DNA from: Segatella hominis
Lineage (GTDB): Bacteria; Bacteroidota; Bacteroidia; Bacteroidales; Bacteroidaceae
Reading direction: 5' to 3'
Assembly: GCF_004535825.1 (NCBI RefSeq)
Contig: NZ_SGVY01000020.1
Coordinates: 1-64,000 of the forward strand
DNA: 64,000 nucleotides
The position numbers and the translations under genes are program-made. Of this stretch, positions 46,616 through 55,560 are shown one piece after another. Position 1 is the stretch's first letter. Each line of letters begins with the position of its first letter. The notes below the pieces were generated by a model. It was not told where the DNA came from and made no database searches. It saw only the letters and a list, made by a program, of their open reading frames with translations.

Positions 46616-47317
46616 TTACTTTTTCTTTTTCTGACCGTAGTAGGCGTTAGGACCATGCTTGCGGCTGAAGTGCTTCTCTACGAGCAGCGGATTCATGGTT
46701 GTATTTGGGTTCACGCTGAAAGAGATGAACGCCATCTTGGCTACCTGCTCTGCTACTACTGCGTGGTAAACTGCTTCGTCTGCATCTTTACCCCATGTGA
46801 ATGGACCGTGGTTCTTCACCAGTACACCTGGAGTATGAACCGGGTTGATATTGTCCTTCTTGAAACGGTCAACGATCACTACGCCTGTATTATGCTCATA
46901 CTCAGCCATCATGTCTTCGGTCATGGCCTCAGTGCAAGGGATGCAGTCGTGGAAATAGTCTGCGTGGGTAGTACCGATGTTAGGAATATCCATGCCAGCC
47001 TGAGCCCAAGCTGTAGCATAAGTTGAATGTGTATGTACCACACCGCCCAACTTAGGGAAAGCACGGTAGAGAACCAAATGGGTAGGGGTATCAGATGAAG
47101 GATTCAGATCGCCTTCTACTACTTTGCCTGTTTCCAAGTCAACTACTACCATGTCGCTGGCTTTCATATTGTCATAACTTACACCTGATGGCTTGATGAC
47201 AACCAGACCCTTCTCACGGTCGATTCCGCTCACATTTCCCCATGTAAAGAGCACGAGGTTGTGCTTTACAAGGTCAAGATTAGCCTTGAACACTTTTTCT
47301 TTCAATTCTTCTAACAT
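46616..47317 (-). CDS. araD: L-ribulose-5-phosphate 4-epimerase
   Basis: This 233-residue class II aldolase-fold enzyme makes D-xylulose-5-phosphate. It has [20 protein letters not shown], the phosphate-binding SGVSYD, the zinc His pair [14 protein letters not shown], and a third His in [18 protein letters not shown]. The C-terminus is lysine-rich (GQKKKK). All AraD hallmarks are present. It sits 76 bases before araA and 71 bases after the regulator. Confidence 0.95.
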   Translation of the reverse strand: MLEELKEKVFKANLDLVKHNLVLFTWGNVSGIDREKGLVVIKPSGVSYDNMKASDMVVVDLETGKVVEGDLNPSSDTPTHLVLYRAFPKLGGVVHTHSTYATAWAQAGMDIPNIGTTHADYFHDCIPCTEAMTEDMMAEYEHNTGVVIVDRFKKDNINPVHTPGVLVKNHGPFTWGKDADEAVYHAVVAEQVAKMAFISFSVNPNTTMNPLLVEKHFSRKHGPNAYYGQKKKK

Positions 47318-47388
47318 AGTTTTATGTCCTTTTTATTAATTGTTGTTATATTTAGTTGCAAATAATTTTCTATCTTAATGGCTTTCTA

Positions 47389-48069
47389 TTACTTCAGGTT
47401 GAAATACGGATCTTGTTCGTATGCTTTCTTGTTGAAGCGATAGAGAGCAGCTCCTCTTTTAGAGGATATCTTGTCGATAAGTTCGGTCTTCTCTATGAAG
47501 TCGATATCCTTGATACGCTTACGGAAGTTGCGCTTATCGATTTCTTCACCCATCACGGTCTCAAAAACATGCTGCAACTGTGTAAGGGTGAACAGTTCTG
47601 GAAGCAATTTAAAACTCAATGGCTCATTGTTGATGCGGCGGCGAATTTGTGATATGGCATTTTGAATCATCTGGTTGTGGTCGGAATACAACTTAGGGAG
47701 TTCATTCAGATTTACCCATTCCAAACCATATCTTATTCTGAGAGAATCATCATAATCTTTTACGTTGATGAGAGTGCAATAGGCGATAGAAATGACACGC
47801 TCGCCCGGGTCACGGTCAATACGACCGAATGCACCTACTTGGCGGATGTATAATCCCTTCATACCTGTCAAATCCAGAATGACACGATTGGCTGCATCTT
47901 CCAGATTTTCGTTCTGACCTACGAAGCCTCCATAGAGAGACCATTCCCCACGACCTGGATCCATCTGGCGTTTGCCGATGAGCAATTGTAACTGGCTTCC
48001 GTTGAAACCGAAAATGATACAGTCAACAGAAACGAGAACTTTGGAATGTTCGTTATAAAATTGTGTCAT
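47389..48069 (-). CDS. araR: Nudix-type transcriptional regulator, AraR-like
   Basis: This protein of 226 residues has an N-terminal Nudix-like domain (LLIGKRQMDPGRGEWSLYGG, then VGQNENLEDAANRVILD) and a C-terminal winged-helix part (FTLTQLQHVFETVMGEEIDK, NFRKRIKD). The Nudix box is degraded, so it should bind a ligand and not hydrolyse it. In Bacteroides thetaiotaomicron a Nudix-family AraR is known to control arabinose genes, and the gene order here matches that role. ATG at 48069 gives MTQFYNEHSKV; the longer frame to 48171 is unlikely. Confidence 0.85.
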   Translation of the reverse strand: MTQFYNEHSKVLVSVDCIIFGFNGSQLQLLIGKRQMDPGRGEWSLYGGFVGQNENLEDAANRVILDLTGMKGLYIRQVGAFGRIDRDPGERVISIAYCTLINVKDYDDSLRIRYGLEWVNLNELPKLYSDHNQMIQNAISQIRRRINNEPLSFKLLPELFTLTQLQHVFETVMGEEIDKRNFRKRIKDIDFIEKTELIDKISSKRGAALYRFNKKAYEQDPYFNLK

Positions 48070-48171
48070 GATGTTTTGATTTTTGATGATTATTATCGTT
48101 TGGCTTTTTACAGCCTTTATTTCTTTGAATGTCTTTTTGAAGAGTAAAAAGTGGTTGCTTTTTTTGTTCAA

Positions 48172-48209
48172 GTCTGCCTCCTTCAGAACTTGCCTATAAG
48201 GAGACAGAC
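48172..48209 (-). promoter_or_regulatory. intercistronic hairpin upstream of araR
   Basis: GTCTGCCTCCTT and AAGGAGACAGAC pair with one mismatch around a 14-base loop, between the transporter and araR. There is no U-run, so attenuation or RNA stabilisation is more likely than termination. Confidence 0.4.
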
Positions 48210-48255
48210 TTGTGTGATATTTGTATTATTCGCCAGTGTAAGCCTGACGATTTTT

Positions 48256-49980
48256 TTACCAGAAATATGCGTAGAATGCTGCACAGAGACCGATAACTAC
48301 GAGTGTACCGATGATATCGAACGCACCCCAGCTTTCACGAATAGACTTCTTGAAGTCGGATGTGAAGGTGATTGCCTCTACCTGTTCCTTGCTTGGAGCT
48401 GGTGTGAAGCAGCTCACTACTACCATGAAGATGATGAGGAAGACGAGCAACCAGCACTCGAATACGAGCCAGTTGGTCTGCCAGAACCATGCGGTATAAT
48501 CCCAGAACGCACCATCCATTGTTGCCTTACCAGTATCGGTAATGACGTTGGTAACGAGGCGGAGCATACCGATGAGGAAACCGGTAATCATGGTGTATTC
48601 GCCTGCCTTTGGAGTAATCTTCTTGAAGAAAATACCCATCGCAAATACGGCTACCATAGCTGGAGCCAGAAGTGACTGGATACCCTGGAGATAATTGTAC
48701 AATGTATCCATCTTCATCATGATTGGCAACCATGCGAAACCGAGAACTACAACTACTACGGTAGCGATACGGCCAACGAGTACGTAGTGAGCCTCAGACA
48801 TTCCCTTCTTCAATGGCTTGTAGAAGTCCTCGGTGAAGAGGGTAGCACAACTATTGAAGAATGCTGCCAATGAAGCAACCAATGCACAAATGAAACCGAT
48901 AGTTACGATTCCCTTGATACCTGCAGGAAGTACGGTTTTTACCATGATGGCGAAGGCTGCATCAGTCTCGTTCATCTGGATTGCGCCCTTCTGAGCCAAG
49001 GCTGCTGCAATCATACCTGGAATGAGGAACATGAAGCAAGGGAGAACCTTGAAGAAACCGGCTGCGATAGTACCGCGGCGGGCACGCTTCATTACCTCTA
49101 CGTTGCTTTCGCCAGGAACCTGACCGAGTACACGCTGAACGATATGCTGGTCAGTACACCAGTACCAGAAACCAATGATGGTTGCACCGATAAATACTAC
49201 GAAACCTGGATACTCCTGATACATTGAGTCACCTGCCTCCCAGTGGAACATGTGGGTTGTTCCGTAGCCGTTGTTCAACTTGCCGCAGTAGTCCATCATA
49301 TCTGCCCAACCTGCAGAGACGCTTCCACCGCCAAGGGTAGAGAGACCGAGGAAGAGCACGAGGAATGAACCGATGACGAGGATAGGAGTCTGGATGGTTG
49401 ACAGAGTCATTACACCCTTCATTCCGCCGAATACGGTGAAGATGGTGGTGAGGATGATCAAACCGATAGCACCAACCCAGAAGTTCAAGCCCCAGAGATA
49501 CTCGAAGAAAATACCGCCTGTAAGTGCGGTAACGCTCACCTTGGTGAGAATGTAAGCAACGAGTGTGATGATAGAGAGCCATGAACCTGTACGCTGAGTA
49601 TAGCGGAACTTCAGAAAGTCAGGCATGGTGATGATCTTACCCATCTTGTTGATGAGCAACTGATAGAAAGGTACGAATAACCAACCGAGGATGAGGATCA
49701 TCCAACCCTGCATCTCCCAGTGAGCCATACCTACACCGCTCTTGGCGCCAGTACCAGCAAGACCCACGAGGTGCTCTGAACCGATATTGGCAGCGAAGAT
49801 AGCCATACCGATAACATACCATGGCTCGCCCTTACCGAAGAGGTAAGCAGAAGAGTCTTCGCCCTTCTGAGCCTTTCTGTCTTTCACAATCGCATGCCAT
49901 ACTGCCCAAATAACGCCAACTACACCAATGGCGAGTACTGTCCAATCCAGCCATACGAATTCTGTTGAATTCCAATTCAT
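48256..49980 (-). CDS. SSS-family sodium:sugar symporter (arabinose transporter candidate)
   Basis: This 574-residue SGLT-like transporter has about fourteen helices. It contains the family stretches NIGSEHLVGLAGTGAKSGVG and GWLFVPFYQLLINKMGKIIT, plus sodium-site elements in SLAAFFNSCATLFTEDFYKP. Related genes lie beside araR in Bacteroides and serve L-arabinose uptake (AraT). The operon context supports the same job here. It lies between the lipoprotein mutarotase and araR. Confidence 0.88.
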   Translation of the reverse strand: MNWNSTEFVWLDWTVLAIGVVGVIWAVWHAIVKDRKAQKGEDSSAYLFGKGEPWYVIGMAIFAANIGSEHLVGLAGTGAKSGVGMAHWEMQGWMILILGWLFVPFYQLLINKMGKIITMPDFLKFRYTQRTGSWLSIITLVAYILTKVSVTALTGGIFFEYLWGLNFWVGAIGLIILTTIFTVFGGMKGVMTLSTIQTPILVIGSFLVLFLGLSTLGGGSVSAGWADMMDYCGKLNNGYGTTHMFHWEAGDSMYQEYPGFVVFIGATIIGFWYWCTDQHIVQRVLGQVPGESNVEVMKRARRGTIAAGFFKVLPCFMFLIPGMIAAALAQKGAIQMNETDAAFAIMVKTVLPAGIKGIVTIGFICALVASLAAFFNSCATLFTEDFYKPLKKGMSEAHYVLVGRIATVVVVVLGFAWLPIMMKMDTLYNYLQGIQSLLAPAMVAVFAMGIFFKKITPKAGEYTMITGFLIGMLRLVTNVITDTGKATMDGAFWDYTAWFWQTNWLVFECWLLVFLIIFMVVVSCFTPAPSKEQVEAITFTSDFKKSIRESWGAFDIIGTLVVIGLCAAFYAYFW

Positions 49981-50064
49981 AATTTTACTATAAGATTGTT
50001 GTGTTTATTATTAATAGTTTTATCTTTCCCTTTTATAGAGTTTTCTTCTCTTTGTTGAGTTTTC

Positions 50065-50100
50065 AGAGCCTTTCCTTAAATGAATAAGGAAAAGGCTTTG
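50065..50100 (-). terminator. hairpin between lipoprotein mutarotase and SSS transporter
   Basis: AGCCTTTCCTTA and TAAGGAAAAGGCT pair with one bulged base and a short loop, 13 bases past the mutarotase stop. Confidence 0.5.
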
Positions 50101-50112
50101 ATAAGAGGAGTC

Positions 50113-51288
50113 TTATTTCTTTACGCTAAATTTATAAGCAAGGTGAGAGTAGTATTTCTCGCCTGGTTTTAAGGTTGCGTCAGTCCAATCCTTCACTCCC
50201 TGTGAAATCTTGGTAGGAGAGTCTGGATATTTCTGGCTCTCGAAGCATACACTTACATGCTTAGGATACTTGATGCCATGCTTGCAAGAGATGCCTGTGC
50301 CCTGGAAGTTACCGGTATAGACTTGAATACCTGGTTCATTGGTGAATACTTCAAGCAGGATTCCACTCTTAGGAGAGTAGAGGCTGGCGCAAACAGTCTT
50401 GTCATCGCCCTTGCCATTCTTGTATGTGTTCAGGCACCAGTTGTGGTCATAACCTGTAGCATTTTTAATCTGCTCAAAGTTGTAATCCACCTTCTTACCA
50501 ATTTCTGTAGGAGTGCGGAAGTCCATAGGAGTACCTGTCACATCCTTGATTTCTCCTGTAGGAATATAGAGTTTGTCTGAAGGAGTGAACTTGTCGGCAT
50601 TCACATACATAATCTGGTCGAAACCTTCCTTGGAAGGATCGCCGTTGAGATTGAAGTAGGAATGGTTGGTCATATTGATGACAGTCTCCTTATCTGTTGT
50701 TGCTCCAAATACGATATCAAGGGTGTTGTCGCTCTTGACAGTATAGGTGGCTGTTGCTGTTACATTACCAGGGAAACCATTCTCGCCATCCTTAGCATGG
50801 ATAGTGAATGTAACGGATGAATCGTTTTTGGCTGTTACGTCGTAAACCTGGTTCAACCAGCCTGTGGCACCGCCACCATGCAGACAGTTGCCATTGTCGT
50901 TTGCCTTCAACTGATAGGTCTGACCATTCAACTGTAATTTGGAGTCCTTGATGCGGTTGGCATAACGACCTACAGAAGAACCATAGTCTGATGGTGAGTT
51001 GAGGGTGTCGGCATACTGGTGAATATTGTCATAACCCAATACAACGTCTGTAGGCTTACCATCCTTGTTTGGCACAGAAATGGAAACTACGCGTCCACCA
51101 TAATTGGTAAGACAAACTTCCATACCCTGATTGTTCTTGAGGGTAATCAACTCCGTTTTCTTGCCGAGGACAGTTGAGTCGAAATCAGCAGGATTTAAAC
51201 CAGACTGTGTGAGGTTTGAATTCTCACATGCAGAAAGCATGACTGTTACTAAGCCAGCTCCCAAAATTAGATTTTTGATATCTTTCAT
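50113..51288 (-). CDS. galM: lipoprotein aldose 1-epimerase
   Basis: This 391-residue mutarotase is anchored by a lipoprotein signal (LGAGLVTVMLSAC, Cys at about 21). Aldose-1-epimerase landmarks are NYGGRVVSISVPNKDG, GRYANRIKDSKLQLNG, NLTNHSYFNLNG-like MTNHSYFNLNGDPS (catalytic His) and TGYDHNWCLN. The C-terminal Glu is in VCFESQKYPDSP. Its periplasmic place suits anomer conversion of arabinose before uptake. A second, cytoplasmic galM is at 54355-55440. Confidence 0.92.
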   Translation of the reverse strand: MKDIKNLILGAGLVTVMLSACENSNLTQSGLNPADFDSTVLGKKTELITLKNNQGMEVCLTNYGGRVVSISVPNKDGKPTDVVLGYDNIHQYADTLNSPSDYGSSVGRYANRIKDSKLQLNGQTYQLKANDNGNCLHGGGATGWLNQVYDVTAKNDSSVTFTIHAKDGENGFPGNVTATATYTVKSDNTLDIVFGATTDKETVINMTNHSYFNLNGDPSKEGFDQIMYVNADKFTPSDKLYIPTGEIKDVTGTPMDFRTPTEIGKKVDYNFEQIKNATGYDHNWCLNTYKNGKGDDKTVCASLYSPKSGILLEVFTNEPGIQVYTGNFQGTGISCKHGIKYPKHVSVCFESQKYPDSPTKISQGVKDWTDATLKPGEKYYSHLAYKFSVKK

Positions 51289-51325
51289 TTTTTAGGTTGA
51301 TTATTAGAAACTTTATTATTTGGGT

Positions 51326-51362
51326 GTAAAATTAATACTTTATCTCGAAAGTACAATACTTT
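51326..51362. promoter_or_regulatory. tandem 16-bp motifs, candidate AraR operator
   Basis: GTAAAATTAATACTTT and GAAAGTACAATACTTT repeat at a 21-base step, 38-74 bases before the mutarotase ATG. The second contains the perfect palindrome AAAGTA-CAA-TACTTT. Two phased sites at the head of the ara operon suit a dimeric regulator. The remaining bases of the 311-base gap 51289-51599 hold the galK terminator and an AT-rich imperfect palindrome at about 51533-51597. Confidence 0.5.
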
Positions 51363-51481
51363 TTCCTCATTATTTTTGTTCTAAAGTGTGTTTTTAACAC
51401 TATTTGTATTATCGTGGGCGGTAACAGGGATAAAATAGCTTAAAATAGTCTGTTTGTGTGTGACATGCTGGAAATAAGAAA

Positions 51482-51523
51482 AGCCCACGAAAAACTAACC
51501 TTTTATTAGTTTTCGTGGACTTG
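51482..51523 (-). terminator. intrinsic terminator after galK
   Basis: CCACGAAAAACTAA and TTAGTTTTCGTGG pair with one bulge and a short loop; on the minus strand TTTT follows soon after. Confidence 0.7.
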
Positions 51524-51599
51524 TTTTTCTGATACATTATATATTATACTTGATATAGCATATCATGTGTATTAGTTATATAATATATTATAATGTATA

Positions 51600-52760
51600 T
51601 TAGCAAACCTTGTGAGAACCCTCTGAGATAACTACAGGGTAAATCTCTGGAGCATGACCATACTTAGCTGTGAACTTAGCGGTAACATCTTCTACGAACT
51701 TGTCATAGATGTCATCCTTTACCAAGTTGATGGTGCAGCCACCGAAGCCGCCACCCATGATACGGCTACCAGTAACACCATTCTCCTTAGCTAAGTCGTT
51801 CAAGAAGTCGAGCTCCTCGCAACTTACCTCATATTCCTTGCTCAAACCATAGTGAGTCTCATACATCTTCTGACCTACAGTCTCGTAGTCACCCTTTTCG
51901 AGCGCATCGCAGACTGCCAATACACGGTCTTTCTCGCCCAATACAAAGTGAGCGCGGCTGTAATCCTCTTCGCCAACTTCTGCACGAACCTCTTCCAACT
52001 GCTCCCATGTGCAATCACGGAGGGTTTCGAACTTAGCCTCTGGATGTTTAGCGGCGATGTGTTTAACCACATTCTCACAAGAGTTGCGACGGTCGTTGTA
52101 TGGAGAACCAGCCAACTCATGCTTTACCTTAGAGTTTACCAAGCAGAGCTTGTAGCCCTGAGGGTTGAATGGGAAGTACTCAAACTCGCGGCTGTTGCAA
52201 TCGAGGCGCATCAATTTACCTTCCTTGCCGAATACAGAAGCAAACTGGTCCATGATACCGCAGTTTACACCGATATACTTGTGCTCAGTAGCCTGACCGG
52301 CCAATACGAGATCCCACTTAGAAACCTTGTTGTCACCGAAGAGATCGTTCAAAGCAAATGCGAAGCAGCTCTCAAGAGCAGCAGAAGAAGACATACCAGC
52401 ACCGAGAGGTACATCACCATAGAATGCTGCATTGAAACCTTTAACTTCAACACCCAATGCCTTCATTTCCTGGCAGATACCATAGATGTAGCGTGCCCAA
52501 GAAGCACGAGGACCTTCAGGATCATTCACCTTGAATTCTACACGGTCTTTCAAGTCGATAGAGTAGAGCATTACTGTATCTGTGCCGTTAGGACGAATCT
52601 CTGCCATAATACCCTTATCTACTGCACCTGGGAATACGAATCCACCATTGTAGTCGGTGTGCTCACCGATAAGGTTGATGCGGCCTGGAGACATATAAAT
52701 ATTACCTGTTTTACCATCAAAGTGCTTGATGAAGCGGCTTCTTACTTTTTCGATATCCAT
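51600..52760 (-). CDS. galK: galactokinase
   Basis: This 386-residue GHMP kinase makes galactose-1-phosphate. The substrate motif PGRINLIGEHTDYNGG is near residue 25. The ATP loop PLGAGMSSSAALESCFAF is near 120, and MGGGFGGCTINLV near the C-terminus is motif 3. Length and motifs match GalK. It is the last gene of the galM-permease-galK set; a strong hairpin lies just before its start. Confidence 0.96.
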   Translation of the reverse strand: MDIEKVRSRFIKHFDGKTGNIYMSPGRINLIGEHTDYNGGFVFPGAVDKGIMAEIRPNGTDTVMLYSIDLKDRVEFKVNDPEGPRASWARYIYGICQEMKALGVEVKGFNAAFYGDVPLGAGMSSSAALESCFAFALNDLFGDNKVSKWDLVLAGQATEHKYIGVNCGIMDQFASVFGKEGKLMRLDCNSREFEYFPFNPQGYKLCLVNSKVKHELAGSPYNDRRNSCENVVKHIAAKHPEAKFETLRDCTWEQLEEVRAEVGEEDYSRAHFVLGEKDRVLAVCDALEKGDYETVGQKMYETHYGLSKEYEVSCEELDFLNDLAKENGVTGSRIMGGGFGGCTINLVKDDIYDKFVEDVTAKFTAKYGHAPEIYPVVISEGSHKVC

Positions 52761-52821
52761 AATTCTTATAGTTTAGATTGTTAATATTTAAATATTTAAA
52801 AGATTTGCTTTATTTAGTAAA

Positions 52822-52854
52822 TGGCTTTCCGTGAGTTGTACTCATGGAAAGCCA
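52822..52854 (-). promoter_or_regulatory. strong intercistronic hairpin before galK
   Basis: TGGCTTTCC-G-TGAGT pairs with ACTCA-T-GGAAAGCCA around a 3-base loop, a 15-bp stem including one G-T pair. It lacks a U-run on the transcript, so it may protect or process the mRNA or attenuate galK. Confidence 0.6.
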
Positions 52855-52879
52855 ACCATTATAGAGGGTATTCCTAAGA

Positions 52880-54205
52880 TTATTCTACAGGAATGTCCTT
52901 GTTGATGTTCTTGCAACCAGCGATTGCATAGAAGAACATGTAACCCATAGAAATGAGAGGTACGATGTAGCTCAACATGTAACCTGCATTATCGGCGATG
53001 AAGTTCTGTACCAATGGCATCAAACCACCACCTACTACCATCATCATGAAGATGCCTGAAGCCTGGGCTGTATATTTGCCAAGACCCTCTGTAGCAAGGT
53101 TGAAGATACTTGGCCACATGATAGAGGTGCAAAGACCGCAGAGTACCAAGAACATGGCTGAGATAGGAACTGTTACCAACTGGAATGAAGAACCTGTAAA
53201 TACAGGCATATCTACAGTTGTTGATTTGCCAAGAAGTACTGCCAAAAGAATGAACAGCATACCTGCACCATTAGCGACAATCATCATAGAACGGCTTGAA
53301 ACCTTGTTGGCAATGAAGCTGGAGCACAAACGGCCCACCAACATGAGCAACCAGTATGTTCCTGCTACGAAACCACCGATAGCTGCTGCGTTTGCCAAGG
53401 CTGCGCCGTTGATGAAGCCACCACCATTGGCTGTTGTGTCTGAAATGTAGAAATTCAAAGTTCCTGGGATACCTACCTCAACACCTACATATACGAAGAT
53501 GGCGATAACGCCGAGGTTGAAATGGCGGAATGCCCATGGTGAATGCTCGAATACAGTCTTGTCAGTTGTCTTACCCATCTCAGGATCCTTGATAGGGATG
53601 AAGAGCAAGCATACAAAGGCAGCTGCAAATACTGCGAGAGCGATGTAAAGTACCAAGTTGACATCTACCATCTGGGTATTGGCTGTTACTGTACCGATAA
53701 GGGCACCTACGAGCATTGGAGTTAAAGTACCAGATAAAGAATTCAGTGTACCCCCAATGAGGTTCAACTGGTTACCGCGGTTACCACCGCCACCGAGAAG
53801 ATTCAACATAGGGTTTACTACAGTATTCAGAATACATACAGCAAAACCTGAGATGAATGCACCGAAGAGATAAATAGAGAAGCCTGATACATCGACACCA
53901 AACTTACCTGAGAGGAACTGGATGAATACACCGACAAAACCAGTAGCAATACCAGTAAGAGCTGTTTTCTTGTAACCAATTTTAGTCAACAATTTACCAG
54001 CAGGGATACCCATGAAGAGGTAAGCCAAGAAGTTCATGGCATTACCGAGCATACCAATCATGTTGGCGCTACCGCTATCGGCAAATACGTTTTTCCAGAT
54101 GACTCCGATAGGAGCAGCTAAGTTTGTGACGAATGAAATCATCGCGTAGAGGAACATCATCGTGATAATGGCAATGATGTTACCATTTTGTTTTTGGTTT
54201 TCCAT
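52880..54205 (-). CDS. FHS-family sugar permease (GluP/FucP-like)
   Basis: This 441-residue transporter of the FHS branch of the major facilitator superfamily is the likely galactose or glucose importer of this set. It has about twelve helices. ISFVTNLAAPIGVIWKNVF, LMGIPAGKLLTKIGYKKTAL and NTVVNPMLNLLGGGGNRGN are typical GluP-like stretches. It is cotranscribed with galM upstream and galK downstream. The exact sugar is inferred from the neighbours. Confidence 0.88.
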   Translation of the reverse strand: MENQKQNGNIIAIITMMFLYAMISFVTNLAAPIGVIWKNVFADSGSANMIGMLGNAMNFLAYLFMGIPAGKLLTKIGYKKTALTGIATGFVGVFIQFLSGKFGVDVSGFSIYLFGAFISGFAVCILNTVVNPMLNLLGGGGNRGNQLNLIGGTLNSLSGTLTPMLVGALIGTVTANTQMVDVNLVLYIALAVFAAAFVCLLFIPIKDPEMGKTTDKTVFEHSPWAFRHFNLGVIAIFVYVGVEVGIPGTLNFYISDTTANGGGFINGAALANAAAIGGFVAGTYWLLMLVGRLCSSFIANKVSSRSMMIVANGAGMLFILLAVLLGKSTTVDMPVFTGSSFQLVTVPISAMFLVLCGLCTSIMWPSIFNLATEGLGKYTAQASGIFMMMVVGGGLMPLVQNFIADNAGYMLSYIVPLISMGYMFFYAIAGCKNINKDIPVE

Positions 54206-54253
54206 TTTTTCTTTAATAGTTGATATTTAAATGTTTTGTTTATAAACTTGGAA

Positions 54254-54345
54254 AGGAGTGGCAGTTTTTGAGCTGCCACTCCTATGTTTAAATGTATGGT
54301 CTATCTTATAAATAAGGTTATCTTAAGGATAAGACTGAACCATAC
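54254..54345 (-). promoter_or_regulatory. two intercistronic hairpins between galM and the permease
   Basis: AGGAGTGGCAG/CTGCCACTCCT (54254-54283) forms an 11-bp stem. GTATGGT/ACCATAC with inner TCTTAT/ATAAGA forms a longer stem at 54294-54345. Neither has a U-run on the transcript. Confidence 0.6.
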
Positions 54346-54354
54346 AAGTTTCTT

Positions 54355-55440
54355 TTATTTGTCAACACCAAACTTATAGATAGTTTTCTGTGTGTATGTT
54401 TCGCCTGGTTTCAAGCGTACACTTGGGAAATATGAGCGGTTTGGTGAGTCTGGGAAGTGTTGAGCCTCAAAGCAGACTGCACTTCTGCGTGGGAATGTTG
54501 CACCATGCTGACCCTTGATACCCTCCAAGAAGTTGCCTGTATACATCTGCAAACCTGGTTCGGTAGTATAAACTTCCATTGTACGACAGCTAACAGGATC
54601 CTTGATTCTTGCAGCAAAACTCAACTCGCCTTCTTCCTTCTTGTTGAGTACGTAGTTGTGATCATATCCTGAACCATTCTTGATTTGCTCATTGTCTGCA
54701 TTGATATCCTGACCAATCGGTTTCGGTGTGCGGAAATCAAATGGAGTGCCTTCCACCTTCAAGATCTCACCTGTAGGAATAGAAGTCTCATCGATAGGCA
54801 AATAGAAATCAGCATTCACCTCACAAATGATATTGTCAATGGTTGGTGTAGGGTTGCCGATACCTTGGATTGAGAAGAAACCGTGGTTTGTCAGGTTCAC
54901 GATAGTCAACTTGTTGGTTGTAGCCTGATACTTGATAACCAACTCGTTATCGTCAGTCAAGGTGTAAGCCACCCAAACATCCATTTCTCCAGTAAAACCT
55001 TCTTCTCCGTAAGGGCTGGTATATTTTAATACGACAGCATTCTCGCTCATGCGGGTTGCATCCCAAACATGTGTGTGGAAACCGGTAGGACCGCCATGCA
55101 AGTGATTCTTGCCATTGTTGCGAGCCAACTGGTATTCTTTGCCGTGTAATGTGAACTTACCGTCACAAATACGGTTTCCATAGCGACCGATGAGTACGCT
55201 TAGGAAAGGCTCTGGTGAATTGATAACATCCTGGATGTTGTCATGACCCTGGATGAGGTTAGCATAATTGCCATCTTTGTCTGGCATCATGATAGCCACA
55301 ATTGCACCGCCGTAGTTTGTTACTGCAACTTCATTGCCCTGACTATTCTTCAAGATGAAGAGGTCGGTCTGCTTTCCATTTACAGTGGTCTGAAAATCTT
55401 CTCTTTTCAGACCACAGAGGTTTTCTACTTTTGCGCTCAT
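54355..55440 (-). CDS. galM: cytoplasmic aldose 1-epimerase
   Basis: This 361-residue mutarotase has no signal peptide. Landmarks are NYGGAIVAIMMPDKDG, GRYGNRICDGKFTLHG, IVNLTNHGFFSIQG (catalytic His) and GSGYDHNYVLN. The Glu in VCFEAQHFPDSPN near the C-terminus is the catalytic base. It prepares alpha-galactose for GalK and heads the galactose set. An exact 15-base inverted repeat lies in its 5' region. Confidence 0.93.
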   Translation of the reverse strand: MSAKVENLCGLKREDFQTTVNGKQTDLFILKNSQGNEVAVTNYGGAIVAIMMPDKDGNYANLIQGHDNIQDVINSPEPFLSVLIGRYGNRICDGKFTLHGKEYQLARNNGKNHLHGGPTGFHTHVWDATRMSENAVVLKYTSPYGEEGFTGEMDVWVAYTLTDDNELVIKYQATTNKLTIVNLTNHGFFSIQGIGNPTPTIDNIICEVNADFYLPIDETSIPTGEILKVEGTPFDFRTPKPIGQDINADNEQIKNGSGYDHNYVLNKKEEGELSFAARIKDPVSCRTMEVYTTEPGLQMYTGNFLEGIKGQHGATFPRRSAVCFEAQHFPDSPNRSYFPSVRLKPGETYTQKTIYKFGVDK

Positions 55441-55450
55441 AATATCCTAA

Positions 55451-55504
55451 TTTTTTAGTTACTTTATCGTTTAAGTTATTATCTACTGCAAAGTAACTAA
55501 AAAA
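55451..55504. promoter_or_regulatory. 15-bp inverted repeat upstream of galM
   Basis: TTTTTTAGTTACTTT (55451-55465) and AAAGTAACTAAAAAA (55490-55504) are exact complements with a 24-base spacer, starting 11 bases before galM. They could be twin operator half-sites or a long leader hairpin. Confidence 0.6.
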
Positions 55505-55560
55505 AAATGATTATTACAAATATTTTAGCAATTTATTGATTTAAAAAAACAAAAAATAAC

